This document shows, one piece after another, positions 9,991-20,448 of a stretch of DNA of 30,147 nucleotides. Location of the stretch: the NCBI GenBank assembly GCA_029204225.1, contig MU836348.1, positions 1 to 30,147 on the forward strand. The letters are read 5' to 3'. This DNA comes from Diphasiastrum complanatum. Taxonomy: Eukaryota; Streptophyta; Lycopodiopsida; Lycopodiales; Lycopodiaceae. Each line of letters starts with the position of its first letter. Position 1 is the stretch's first letter. The notes under the pieces were generated by a model. It was given only the letters and a program-made list of their open reading frames with translations, did not search any database and was not told the origin of the DNA. A program made the translations under genes and the position numbers.

Positions 9991-10795
9991 GTTATAATAA
10001 GCAATATAATATCTTCTAACCATAGGCTGATAAGCTACGATCATCTCTTGAGATAACGATAGCTATAGCTAAGCATAGCAAAAGTTTTTCTTGTATATTC
10101 AACATAGCAAAAGAGCTGAAAACTTAAAAATTTTATAATTAAATTAAAAAAAATCTAAGAATATAAAAACTAACCAAGAAAAAATTTGAAATTTAAAAAA
10201 TTTTAAAACCTAAAAAATCATAAAATTCAAAAAAAAAAATTTAATCTAAATTTAAATTGATATGTTTGAAAAAGGTCTCGCTAAAACATGAGTTGAAAAT
10301 AAGTCATGAGATTAATGAAATTCAAGTTGTAAGTCTTGTTGCACTTTTGTCTTTTCAAATAGTAAAATCTCACAAGCTTTTTAATTTAATTCTATATTCA
10401 TTTGTCAAATACAATCAATCAAAAGAAATTAATATTCTAATCATTATAATTTGTTTGTAATAACTTAAATATGTAAGTTTATAAATCTTTGTAACATATT
10501 AATAAATCATAAAAATTTTAAACTATTCAAATAACTTGAAATCATAATTGTTTTTCAAAATTTACCAATCTAAATTTTAAAAATTTGATAATTTTTTAAG
10601 CAATAATTTGTTTATATTTGAGTTTTTTTAATAAAACAAATTTTTTTTAAAGATTGGTATTTTAATTTTTTTTGTACTTGTAAGTTTTAAGAATTTTTTT
10701 TTCAAAAATTTAGTTGTACTTCTAAATTTAAGGTTTAAAATGTTGGCATTTTTTTTTAACAATAAAAAATTATGGTCTCTAGGTAAAATCATTTC
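9991..10795. other. AT-rich DNA without recognised genes
   Basis: The first part (10110-10250) is A-rich and the last part (10560-10750) is T-rich. The frame at 10257-10460 has no motif and a composition like its surroundings. Nothing else is seen. Confidence 0.5.
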
Positions 10796-11770
10796 TTGGC
10801 TTCACAAGATTTTTCACACATATTCATCAACAATCTACCACCACCAGGGACGATTCATGGGGTCTATGTTTTCATGGGTCATGCTAACTACTATCGGATC
10901 TTCATTTTAGATTTTGCGGAGTTAGCAAGATCAATTTACAAACTCACCACGGAACCTCATTGGAGGAGGAAGCTCTACAGGCTTTTCAAAAGCTTAAAGA
11001 CGCATTGGTCTCAACAATTTGGACAATAGAATTTCATGTGCACACTGATGTTTCAAAGTATGCAGTGGGAGCCATCTTGACCCACAACAAGGAGAATGCA
11101 AAAAGGACTTTCCAATCCAATTTGCTAGCCGACAACTAGTGATTCAAAAATGAACTACTCAACCATAGAGCGGGAAGCATTGGCCATGATTTATGCGATC
11201 AAGAAGTTTAGACATTATTTGATGGCCACACATTTTGCATTTTATATGGACCATGACCCTTGTTCTATCTCGTTAATAAAACTTGCAACACAGGGCGAAT
11301 CGCTTGACGATTGCTACTATTGTTGGAGTTTGATTTTCTAATAGTGGTGCGCAAGGGAAAGCAATATTATATGGTAGATCATGTGTCGTGAATCAAAGTG
11401 AAGGAAACTACCATCCAACCTAATGATGAGTTACCGAATGTTGCCTTATTCTACATTGATACAATACCAGAATGGGTCATAGATATAGTTGAATATCTAA
11501 TGTGGGGCCAACCAGATAAATCTCTACCCAAGGTAGAACAACATAAATTGATACTTAAGACTAGACCTTATCAACTGATTGTCGGCGAATTATATCGATG
11601 AAAATCAGATATCATCCTTTGAAGATGTGTTTATCCGCATGAGACCACCCAAATTATTTCATTCTCACATGAAGGTATGGGTGGTAATTATTCTGCATCT
11701 GACATTATAGTTTGCAAGATCTTGCAATCAAGATACTGGTGGCCAACCATTCATAAAACCGTCAAAAAGT
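10796..11770 (+). pseudogene. Third Ty3/gypsy fragment: RT thumb, RNase H, start of integrase
   Basis: In order on the plus strand: RT thumb with TIHGVYVFMGHANYYR (10850-10900) and FAELARSIYKLTTEPHW; RNase H with FHVHTDVSKYAVGAI (11032-11076, catalytic Asp present); NYSTIEREALAMIYAIKKF (11153-11210, catalytic Glu present); a linker with VVRKGKQYYMVDH (11345-11385) and ELPNVALFYID (11428-11460). The integrase zinc domain follows, with SHEGMGG near 11668 and SRYWWPTIHKTVKKWC near 11730-11772. At least three frameshifts or stops interrupt it. The linker and RNase H closely resemble those at 420-975, so it is the same family in the opposite orientation. It ends where the LTR at 11770 begins. Confidence 0.87.
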
Positions 11771-12292
11771 GGTGTGTAGAAGATAGGTCTAGCTCGAAAA
11801 AAAATGAATGAAAATAATTCGTGTGTCTAGAAAAAAAAACTTTTCATGTATGGCGGAATAAACTATCTTCCTCTTTCCCAATGCATGACTATGCCTATCA
11901 ATTTTAAACGAAACGATAGTGATAGAAATCACGTCTGATTTTATAGTAACTAACTTTGAAATTGTCAGTACTATAGTGATTATGTAGCCAAACAATTAAG
12001 CATCGAAAATTATCTGACAAATAATTAGTTGCGAAGATCTTCAGAAATGCATACATTCTGAAATGAAGCTGAACGCAATAAAGAATAGTATTGATTCAGT
12101 ATGAAAACGTAGCAGAAGTAAATGAGTACAATAAGTTGTGGATCGAAGCTGCATATTCTATGCTATCTTTGAGTAGCTAATATAAAAGTATGAATTAAGC
12201 GCAATATTGATAAGCAGTAGCGCAATGGCAATCTCTAAAACAACTCTGAGAAGTGAGCTAGAATGCTCAGAAGTGTTCAAGCTCGCAGACTT

Positions 12293-12409
<117 letters not shown>

Positions 12410-12483
12410 AACTATTCCAAAACTTCTTCTGATAATTTCAACTTTTGATAATTTGATAATAAAACTTTATGAATATGAACAGC

Positions 12484-12491
12484 TATTTATA
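12484..12491 (-). promoter_or_regulatory. Candidate LTR TATA box
   Basis: The minus strand reads TATAAATA in the context TTTAGTATAAATAGCTG. The same motif and context recur in the other LTR at 25536-25543, which supports it as the retrotransposon core promoter. Activity is not shown. Confidence 0.6.
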
Positions 12492-12644
12492 CTAAAAAAT
12501 TTTGTCATAATCGCCAGTTGGCTGGTGATCTGTTGGCATCCATCTGGTCCTTGTCATTGATTGTTGATAAGCGATTCGTAAACATTGTCTACATAAATGA
12601 ACCAAAACTATAGCTCTACAGAAATGAACTAAAACAACCACAGG

Positions 12645-12674
12645 TGACACTGTCACGAAAAAGCGACAGTGTCA
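12645..12674. promoter_or_regulatory. Perfect 10-bp hairpin in LTR U3
   Basis: TGACACTGTC and GACAGTGTCA are perfect inverted repeats around a 10-base loop. A shorter form of the same hairpin (ACTGTC, 9-base loop, GACAGT) lies at the matching place in the LTR at 25346-25366. It sits about 155 bases upstream of the candidate TATA box. Confidence 0.6.
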
Positions 12675-13051
12675 AATTTTTCGCGAAAAAAAACAAAAAG
12701 GATGAAGGTGTCCTTAAATCTCATTTAGGGTTGCCCCACACATTGTCAGAGTCATTTTCTTAACATTTGAAGCTCTTTTGAAAAAGGTAAAAATGCGACA
12801 CTATGATTGTACATGAGATTTCTGTCAGACAAAAAATGTGAAAAAGACGACACTGTATTTTATTCAATGGGATTCATGACAGGCGAAAAAGACGACACTG
12901 TTGTCAATTCCATGTACTTTTGCAGACTATGTAAAAACACTCATAATTTTGTAGACTGTGTAAAAAACACAGAAAAATCCGCAGATATGGATAACAATGG
13001 ATGAAGATTAAAACCGATTAGTCAATTGGTAAGAAGGAGAATAATCCAACA

Positions 13052-13840
13052 TAGGAGACTAATACTTCAGTCTTCGAACAGTCTTCATTGGTCAGGACTG
13101 TTCCTGCAAGCATTGGAGTGTTTGCTCCTTTGCAACTCAGCATCCCAAAATCTTCTAAGATATTCTCGGTATATCTGGACTGATGAAGGTCCAATTTACC
13201 TCCCTCATAGTCCCTATCAATTTGTAAGCCAAAATAACATCTGGCTTCTCCTAGGTCTGTAATCTCAAAATGTTTCGAGATATCATACTTCACCTCAGCA
13301 GTAAGCTCCTCACTCTTGCAGAGTATCAGAGTGTCATCCACATACATAGCTACAATGATGATCTTCCCATCTATAATTCGTACATAAACATTGGAATCAG
13401 CCATTAGTGGCTTGATTCCTAAGGATTTCAAGGCTTGATCTTTCTTATACCATTGTCATGCTGACTGCTTCAGACCGTAGATACTCCTATGCATTCCGCA
13501 TGCATAATTAGGAAGTGAATTTGAGATATAGCTTGTGAGTTGATCCATGTAGACTTCTTCGTCTAGCTCACCATGCAAGAAGGTTGTCTTCTCATCCACG
13601 ATGTGAATCCTAAAATCATAAGCAGCTGCATATGCAAACATTAAACATAGGGATGAATGTTTCACGACAGGAGAGAAGGTCTTAGCATAGTCAATACCAT
13701 ATCTTTGAGAAAATCCCTTTGCTACAAGTCTTACTTTATACTTTGAGATATTTCCATCCAGTCCATATTTTAGCTTGTATACCCACTTGTATTTTACAGT
13801 CTTTCACTTATCTGGTAATGGCTACAATGTCCATATCTGA
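13052..13840 (-). pseudogene. copia reverse transcriptase
   Basis: The fingers and palm start with a FAYAAAYDFRIHIVDEKTTF stretch (near 13640-13575), which holds the first catalytic Asp, then HGELDEEVYM and SIYGLKQSA near 13480-13456. After a stop the frame 13431-13052 continues with MADSNVYVRI, then IVAMYVDDTLILCKS (intact YVDD near 13340), FEITDLGEARCYFGLQIDR, and an LDLHQSRYTENIL thumb block. It ends after VSYVG, exactly where RNase H should begin, because the LTR TGTTGG starts there. Codons past that point are LTR sequence. The region 13665-13840 holds the RT N-terminus (Tyr-Gly-Ile-Asp-like block near 13705) in a damaged form. Confidence 0.88.
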
Positions 13841-14300
13841 TTCTTCCTCATGGATTCCATCTCCTCATTCATAGCTTGGATCCATTTGTCCTTCTCTGGA
13901 CATTCAGTTGCTTCCTCGAATGTCTGTGGTTCACCACTGAATCCACAAAACTCTTCTGACGTAGAAGTTGAGATTCCTGGCACAAATCTTGCTAGCGCTC
14001 TTCATTCTCTCTTTGACCTTTTAGGAGATCCTCCTAGAACTACAATGCTCTTGCCTTTATCTACTCTGCTAGGACCAGAACCATTTGGGTTTACAATTAT
14101 TGTAGCAGTAGGCTGCCTTGCAAATCTTTCTTCATCTGATTCATCACTCGAATGAGATGCAATTCAAACATCTTCGTCTGAGTGTTCGTCCTCTACTCCC
14201 TTTGCCACAGTTGGTAGATCATAGTACTATCTTCCAAGGACCTCATAACTGACAGGATCATCGTTGGCCATCGTTCCGCTCTCATCAAATTGACATCTCT
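13841..14300 (-). other. copia integrase-to-RT linker
   Basis: This stretch lies between the integrase C-terminal region and the RT. On the minus strand it is rich in acidic and Ser codons with several stops, typical of the variable linker in copia Pol. No domain is recognised. The plus-strand frame at 13850-14155 is a shadow. Confidence 0.5.
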
Positions 14301-15347
14301 GACTGTCTTCAATGTGTTTGTCTCTGGCATATAGACTCTGTAGTATGACAAATTATTGTCATATCCTACAAGATATCTTTATTTTGCTTTCTCATCAAGC
14401 TTCTTTTGAAGCTTATCAGGAACATGTGCATAAGCTACACAGTCAAAGATTTGGATGTGAGTCAGATTGGGTTTTCTACCCCACCATAATTTGTGTGGTG
14501 TCGTGTGAGGAACACTGGATTTTCATGTCCTATTCTGAATGTAAGTAGCTATAGCTACTGCTTCAGCCCACAACACTCTTGGAGCTTTCGAATAGGCCAT
14601 CATACATCTAGCAGCTTCCATTAGAGTCATGTTCTTATTTTCTGCAACACCGTTGTGCTATGATGTGTAAGATGTAGTTCTTCTAAGAATGATTCCACGA
14701 TTATTACAAAAGTCAATGAATCAATTTGAGATGTATTCTCCACCTCGACCTGTTCTGATCTACTTTACCTTACTTCCTGTGCATTCTTCTACCTAGTTCA
14801 CATACTTTGTGAATTTGTCAAATGCTTCTGATTTATTGTGAATAAAATAGACTCTGGAAAACTTACTGTAATCATCAATAAAGGTAATATAATATTTTGA
14901 GCCTCCTGCTGAGATCATGTTGAAAGGTCCACAAATGTCAGAATGTACTAACTCCAGAATCTTGGTTGTTTTGTAGGAGTCCTTGACAAGAGGAGTACAT
15001 GACATCTTACCCTTCAAACATGCATCATAGGTCATCGAACTGGTTGCATTCAAGATGCTTACCCCTATGATTGTTCCATGATGGCTTGCTTGATATAGTG
15101 TCATTGAGTTCATATGACATAGTCTCATGTGCCATAGAGTATCTGGCAAATCATCATGAGTCTGATGCACTTGATCTGTAGGTAGGTGTACCTTCAAGTA
15201 ATACAAGTTGTCTTTTCTTCTACCTTGAGTGATCAGCATACTGGTACTTGCATCAACAACGTTGCATGTTTCGTTTGAGAACATTACATGCATCCCTGCA
15301 TCAACTATTCTTGCCACTGATAGCAAGTCTTGCTGCAGTGTAGGCAC
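14301..15347 (-). pseudogene. copia pre-integrase and integrase, second catalytic Asp lost
   Basis: Frame 15347-14793 opens with LLSVARIVDAGMHVMFSN (end of protease domain). It then has the pre-integrase LWHMRLCHMNSMTLYQ with its His pair and CLKGKMSC, and the core LVHSDICGPF (first Asp) and YYITFIDDYS. Beyond 14793 a short break leads to IRTGRGGEY near 14765-14735, where the family has Asp before Arg-Gly-Gly. Here the codon is GGT, so the second catalytic Asp is Gly. HNGVAENKNMTL (third catalytic Glu) lies near 14660-14625, and LWAEAVAIATYIQNR and CVAYAHVP follow. Several in-frame stops confirm inactivity. Confidence 0.87.
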
Positions 15348-16003
15348 GAACAGAACATCTTTGAGTCATCTGTCTCTGCCGTTTGTGTTGAGCCATAGTG
15401 AACTAATACCATTCATTTGATACTTTGATCCATCTCCAAGAATGATAAGTCTGGATGGATCTGCACTTTGGAAATCAGACATGATTCACCTTGATGTAAC
15501 GAAGTGTGAGGTAGCTCCTGAATTAAGGATTACCTCCTGTGTGTCAGGTGTTGATACTGCACACATGTCTGCACATATGTAGGCGGTCGAATTTCTGTGA
15601 TTCAATCTTTCTTTGCCCATCTTTGATCTCTCTGGCTCCTTGACATAGGATGAACAATTATTGTTCTCCTGTCTGCTTTGAGCTGATTTGTTTCTTGGGT
15701 TTTTGGCAACAGTCCATGGCTGCATGACCCTTCTTATAAAAATGGATACACTCGATCTTCAGATTTAGCCAACACAGATCGACAATATGTCCTTTGCGTT
15801 TGCATTCTTGTCTCCACTCTGCTGTTTCGACCTTCCTTTGTTCTTCCATTTACCTTTGCTAGTTTCTTCTGCTTGCTGATCATGATCCTGCTTTTGATCT
15901 GACTCTCTCTTAGGCTTGAATTTTTTCTTTGTCTTCTCCTTGTTGCTGTAGAGAGCTTGGTCAGAAGCATCTTTGTGATCAAGGTGATCTCAAATCTCGA
16001 CAA
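15348..16003 (-). pseudogene. copia Gag C-terminus (zinc knuckles) and protease start
   Basis: The frame 16003-15658 region is Lys/Arg-rich. Its lower part has CKRKGHIVDLC and CIHFYKKGHAAMDC near 15805-15715, two zinc-knuckle-like motifs each lacking one Cys. Frame 15725-15486 continues with a charged linker and ends in QEVILNSGATSHFVTSR near 15535-15486, the copia protease active site. There the expected Asp is Asn (AAT), so the catalytic Asp is also altered. The protease remainder (15480-15350) is broken. RNA binding and polyprotein cleavage would have been the roles. Confidence 0.78.
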
Positions 16004-16550
16004 TTGTCTTTTTGAGTGTCATTGTAGGATCCTTTGCTAGCAGCATTCTGGTTGTTTAGAAGGATCTTTGTAAAGCTCTCAACAGATAAGTGAGCTACTT
16101 CTTTGACGATACTACATTTTCTGCTCCAAAATTGTGTAGTGAAAGGAATAGATCTTTCATCTTTCTAATAAAGGAAGTGAGGTCTTTACCATCCCATTGT
16201 AGGTTTGTCAACTGATCTTAAAGCATCATTATCTAACTGCGTGATTTCATCTGAAATCTTGTGAATAGAGTATCCCACATCTCTTTTGTTTTAGAGAGTG
16301 TAGCCAGGTCAAGAGTTAGGCTATCCTTGATGGATGATGATAACAAGGCTATTGCCTTGTCATTCTTCTCCCTCCATTCACATAGCTCCTTGCTTGTTGT
16401 TGTAGGCATCTCCTTAGTGACATCTACTTAGGGGAATAATCCTTCTCCCTTTAGTATCAACGAGGTCATAACCTTCCATGCTAGGAAGTTAGATCCTGAT
16501 GAATCGAGGACTATATAGGTCTTAGATTGTATGTTGTTTATTGAAGACAT
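16004..16550 (-). pseudogene. copia Gag N-terminal and core region
   Basis: An ATG at 16550-16548, 62 bases after the PBS, begins a frame reading through SNFLAWKVMTSLILKGEGLF, one stop, ELCEWREKNDKAIALLSSSI and TKEMWDTLFTRFQM. That is the copia Gag core (UBN2-type). It breaks near 16245 with two stops. It resumes in another frame with SLTDFIRKMKDLF-like coding near 16190-16130 and LLRALQ-type residues near 16080. This start is chosen for its position just after the PBS and for the Gag motif that follows. The same core is preserved as a scrap at 8880-9012. Confidence 0.82.
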
Positions 16551-16612
16551 TGCTGTGAATTGTGTTCTCACTTGTTAATGGTTCTTTGTTTGAATGCTTA
16601 GTCAGACTATGA

Positions 16613-16625
16613 GGCTCAAATACCA
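16613..16625 (-). other. Primer binding site of minus-strand copia
   Basis: The minus strand reads TGGTATTTGAGCC, close to the common plant copia site complementary to the 3' end of initiator tRNA-Met (TGGTATCAGAGC). It lies directly beside the presumed LTR end (TGATCA at 16627) and 62 bases before the gag ATG. Confidence 0.8.
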
Positions 16626-16626
16626 T

Positions 16627-17738
16627 TGATCAAAAGTGCAAATTGAAATTCCAGTAAAATCTTGGTGATGAACTGATGGGAGTCTCTCGAACGATTTGCA
16701 AAATTATTCACAACTTTTTTTATCACGAATAATTTTTGCTCGAGAAGAATTTGTGAAAAAGATCAATCAAGCTCTGTAACGAAACGAGAAGAATTTGCGA
16801 AAAGATCAATCAGGCTCTGTAATGAAACGAAATGAAATTAGACGAAACGAAGCGAAGCGAAACAAAACTTGAATGAAATTGATTTATGCTGAAAGCCAAG
16901 TGATTGTGAAGCAAAACATGAAACCAAAACATTCACGAACAAAATCAATTCATGTGGAATTCAGATATGATTGCTGGTCATTGCCGACTATATCATTCTT
17001 ACAATCCTCAGAATATAGACAAACAGTGATGATCTACGTTGTAGATTAATATAGCATTCAACAAAATCAAACCAATGTGCGAAATTGAATAAACAAGTAA
17101 ATGAGATACACAAATAGTAACAGACAAATATTCATTCGAGATCATACAATCATTCTAAATAATATGCGTACAATAACTTCAGTATTATCTATTGATCTTC
17201 TGATTTCAAGCACTGTGTGACAGATCCACACAGTGCATTGGTGTGAGTAGTGTCTCGCTTACTAATAATGTCTCTCTTACTAATACAATTCTCTCACGAA
17301 TAGTGTCTCACTTACTAGCGGAATTCTGGATCTACTGATCCTCTTACAAAATTGTCTCACTCACAGGCAGATATATATTTTGTATATTTTTGTCTTACAA
17401 TTTTATGCATCAAGCATAAAGTATATAGTTCGTGAATTTTTTCATGTCAGGAAGATTAAACATCTATAACTAACCATGGATTACAAGAGTGGCAGATTAG
17501 CCACGTCCTAATGTACTTTTGTTGATGTCACGATATCAGATCAAATGTTTGTACCCCATGGTACTTGGTAGATTTTCTTGGTCTTTTGTGGAGCATGAAT
17601 GATTTTGTGTCGCAAAACAATTTCTTGTCATGTGTTGTGAAACTGTTCACAAACATTCCTGCTTCGTGTGCCTTCTGTGTTAAAATCAAGGTGAAAAGCT
17701 AGCAAAGCTTAGCAAATGAAACGTTTTGTTTCTTCATT
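16627..17738 (-). repeat. 5' LTR of minus-strand copia, right end uncertain
   Basis: The LTR lies directly upstream of the PBS on the minus strand and ends in ...TGATCA. Its other end is not clear, because it is overlain or cut by the LTR remnant starting near 17739. It contains repeats of GAAACGAAGCGAA type (16780-16865), near-repeats of CTCxCTTACTAAT (17245-17330), and a TATA-rich stretch near 17370-17390 on the minus strand. No second copy is present in the window, because the 3' end of this element is lost. Confidence 0.6.
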
Positions 17739-17943
17739 GGCAATTTCAAAGTTAGCTACTATAAGTTCAAACATGATTTCTATCCCTATTGTCTTGTTTG
17801 AAATTGATAGGCATAGTCATGCATTGGAAAGATGAAGATAGTTTATTCTGTCATGCACGAAAGGCTTTCTTTCTAGACACAAGAATTATTTTCATTCATT
17901 TCTTTTTGAGCTAGACCTATCTTTTGCACACCAATTTCCAACA
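17739..17943 (+). repeat. Truncated 5' LTR of plus-strand copia
   Basis: The sequence from TTGGCAATTTCAAAGTTAG to TTTCCAACA matches the inverted LTR at 11770-11990 almost throughout, and also the 3' LTR near 25945-26025 in its first half. It ends in CCAACA and is followed at once by a PBS. About 1 kb of U3 and R is missing on the left, where another copia LTR lies. Confidence 0.85.
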
Positions 17944-18016
17944 TGGCATCAGAGTATTCCATTATAGTATCAAAGCAATTTCACTACTTTATCTGATTCC
18001 AACATGATATCGAAGC
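17944..18016 (+). other. PBS and two further PBS-like copies
   Basis: TGGCATCAGAGTA (17944-17956) directly follows the LTR end and matches the initiator tRNA-Met-type PBS with small changes. Two more degenerate copies follow: TAGTATCAAAGC (17965-17976) and TGATATCGAAGC (18005-18016). The last is again preceded by CCAACA, as at a true LTR end. Confidence 0.65.
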
Positions 18017-18164
18017 GAAAGCTTTGATACTTGATATCTTTCAAGATATCAAATTGATATCATACTCTTCAATTATTTTCAACCTTTTAGTATCAGAAAA
18101 CTGATTTTCTATTGTTGGCATTACCACATCTTTGCATCGATACAATCAACAGACTAAGTTCCAG

Positions 18165-18665
18165 ATGGATTCTCAAAGTAAAGCTGGTCTTATCACAGAC
18201 AAGCTGAATGGATCCAATTATCATTTGTGAAAATTTAAGATGAAGACCTTGTCAATCGCCAGCGACTTATGGGATGTTGTTACAGGTAAAGAAGTAAAAC
18301 CTGAAGATGACAACTCAAAGTGAAAATCAAAGAACGGTAAAGCTTTCACGCTTATTATCCTCAATATATCAGATACACAAATTGGACACATAGCAGAAGC
18401 TAAAACGTCAAAAGCCATTTGGGACATTTTGAACTCACTATATGACGTGATGGACGTAACTACTAAGTTATATCTACGAAGGAGATTCTTCACATTCAAA
18501 ATGTCTGTTGGTGATTCATTTCAGAGTCACATTAACTAGTTTAATAATCTCTTGCAACAAATGGCCCATGTCAGATCAGTCATAGACGATCAAGACACAC
18601 TTATGACATTGCTTTCAAGATTGCCCTCTACATTAGAGATGAATTCTCCACATAAAATGAGAATA
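18165..18665 (+). pseudogene. copia Gag core, plus strand, truncated
   Basis: An ATG at 18165 begins MDSQSKAGLITDKLNGSNYH, followed by a TGA where copia Gag normally has Trp (context NY-x-x-W). Then come FKMKTLSIASDLWDVV, AKTSKAIWDILNSLYD, LYLRRRFFTFKMSVGDS and LLSRLPSTLEMN, the UBN2-type Gag core. At least three stops interrupt it, and similarity ends near 18660. A homologous tail of Gag restarts at about 21590, with a 29-base overlap of closely similar sequence (18611-18639 and 21605-21633). The two could be halves of one element split by an insertion or parts of two related elements. Confidence 0.85.
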
Positions 18666-18764
18666 CAATGATACTTTCTCCATGCTGGTAGTGCTCTTTA
18701 TAGCTGCCAAAATTTCACTTGGCCAATCTCTCTAAACTTGCCCTAAATGGTAACTTCTTGCTTC

Positions 18765-18992
18765 ATCAAAAACCTAGAAATTCTAGTCTAGATGCAATGT
18801 ATCTATATCAGCCAATTAGAATGGATCCAAATCTGACCTCATACACAAATTACTTGCCAAAAATAATATAGATACTATTTAGTTCTTTATTAACAAAAGT
18901 AAATCTATATCTAACTTGAAATTTCATATTGGCCTCAAAATTGCTAGGATAAATCCACTAAACTGGTTGACATTTTTCACACTTTCTCTTCA
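18765..18992. repeat. Dispersed repeat block, copy 2
   Basis: Homologous in the same orientation to 5995-6230, with sharp ends on both sides. It lies downstream (minus-strand sense) of the integrase fragment at 19626-20340, whereas copy 1 lies upstream of the related fragment at 5135-5990. That is what an LTR segment would show, but no matching TG...CA ends or PBS were identified. Confidence 0.7.
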
Positions 18993-19625
18993 ACTAGTTT
19001 TAGCATAGATTTGATCACACTACTTTGATCCATCTTAAGAATGATATTCATCCTAAGTATAGACCTCCTTTCCATGATTTTTTAGTAACCTTCATAATTG
19101 ATATAGAGAATAGTGTCCATATTGGATGCTTCACTGTTTCTTACATCAATTTTACATATCAAGATGTAACTAGAACATGAAGATCAAAATAAAATGTAAA
19201 TGCAATGATTCCTCCATGCTTCCAACTTTGAACTCTCTGGAAAATAATAGCAACCAAACAATAAATGTGAGTGATGACCACTTGCTTGCCTCCTCTATCA
19301 TTGCCCTTTCTTGATATGTCTCCATCATAAAACTCCATGAATGAGTCTCCATCTCCATCTTGCCACAAGATGCCATCATCACTTGATGACTTGATCATGA
19401 ATATTGAGTGATATAATGAGCCTCCCTTAGTTTCATTTTCATCAGCAAAACTAGCCAATAATTCTAGTACAACTCCAACATCAAATTGATGCAAAACAAT
19501 GTGACTAGTTTCACCATATCTTGACAATTTGCACACATTCACATGAAATTGCTCGAACATGAATGAAACAAATAAAATAAACTTGAACAACACTTCCTTT
19601 CTACTCCCTTGACCTTACTTGAGTC
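18993..19625 (-). other. Uncharacterised stretch with a 144-codon open frame
   Basis: Minus-strand 19593-19159 is open for 144 codons with a hydrophobic start and an acidic Gly/Asp-rich middle (SSDDGILWQDGDGDSFMEF). I recognise no copia linker or RT motif in it, although by position it follows an integrase on the same strand. It may be LTR or leader sequence that happens to be open. The rest holds nothing recognisable. Confidence 0.35.
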
Positions 19626-20400
19626 TTAAACTACTTGCAAAAGTAGATTCAAAGTATTTTCTTGACTTGACTTTCCTTTGATGATCTCAACTAGCTCCAA
19701 ATTGCTTGGCCTCCTACCAAATAACATCTCAAAAGTGGTTTTTCCATCCAATACCACACTCTGCCATCTATTGCATAGAAAATTAGCACACAACAAATCT
19801 TGATCCCAAAAGGATTTAGGAAGAGTTGCACCTAGCCTCATGGCTTTGGCTCCTTCACATAAGGTTATATTCTTCCTCTTGGACCCTCCATTTTGATGTG
19901 GTGTCCTTGGGCTTGTGTACTCCCTCTTGATCCCATTTGCATCACAAAATGCTTTGAACTCGGTAGAAATATACTCACTAGCATTGTCATTCCTCAAGCA
20001 CTTGATCTTTGTAGATAATTGGACCTCCCTTGCCATTTTGAACTTGAACAAGACATCAAACACCTCATCTTTGCTCTTTAATAGATACACCCAACAAAAT
20101 ATACTAAAATCATCAATAAAAGTCACATACATCTTAGCACCTCCATTGCTAATTGTAGTAACACCATGAATATCCAAATGCACAAGTTGAAAAGGCTTAC
20201 TTGACCTTGATGTGGATCTCTTGTAAGGTAACCTGATAAAGCATAAAGCACATTGCTCACAAACATGATTCATGCTAGCTAGAAATTTAGGAAGACAAAA
20301 AACGACTTCCTCTTTGCCATCACCTCTATAGTGGGTTTCTTTCCTTGCCTATCCTCAACCCAAGATTTAATCAATCTAGCATCAAGGAGATGAAGTTAGT
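19626..20400 (-). pseudogene. copia integrase, catalytic Glu replaced by Lys
   Basis: Frame 20273-19626 gives 215 residues of integrase without a stop. CEQCALC (residues 5-11) is the end of the pre-integrase zinc region, and LVHLDIHG (about 31-38) carries the first catalytic Asp. MYVTFIDDFSIFCWVYLL and CLRNDNASEYIS (second Asp) follow. Then comes TPHQNGGSKRKN, where the family has Glu before Arg-Lys-Asn but AAG (Lys) is present here. RWQSVVLDGKTTFEMLFGRRP closes the core. Upstream, 20400-20280 is damaged pre-integrase coding. Gag, protease, RT and RNase H are missing. It shares DEVFDV.FKFK with the fragment at 5135-5990 and is the same family. Confidence 0.88.
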
Positions 20401-20448
20401 TGTCACATGTAGGTTCGTTCTCATGAGAGCGATATCATAATTTAGATT

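Larger units (their letters stand above)
13052..16625 (-). mobile_element. Ty1/copia element, minus strand, internal region lacking RNase H
   Basis: Reading right to left: PBS (16625-16613), gag start at 16550, zinc-knuckle region (15850-15700), pre-integrase and integrase (15347-14450), linker (14300-13700), RT (13665-13052). Integrase before RT is the Ty1/copia order. The RT runs straight into the LTR at 13051, so RNase H and this element's own polypurine tract and 3' LTR are lost. Stops and frameshifts are moderate, and the integrase has lost a catalytic Asp. It is a different family from the plus-strand copia at 17739-26065. Confidence 0.88.

Noticed and set aside
13850-14155. 101-codon plus-strand frame
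   Set aside because: It is a shadow of the minus-strand copia linker between integrase and RT.
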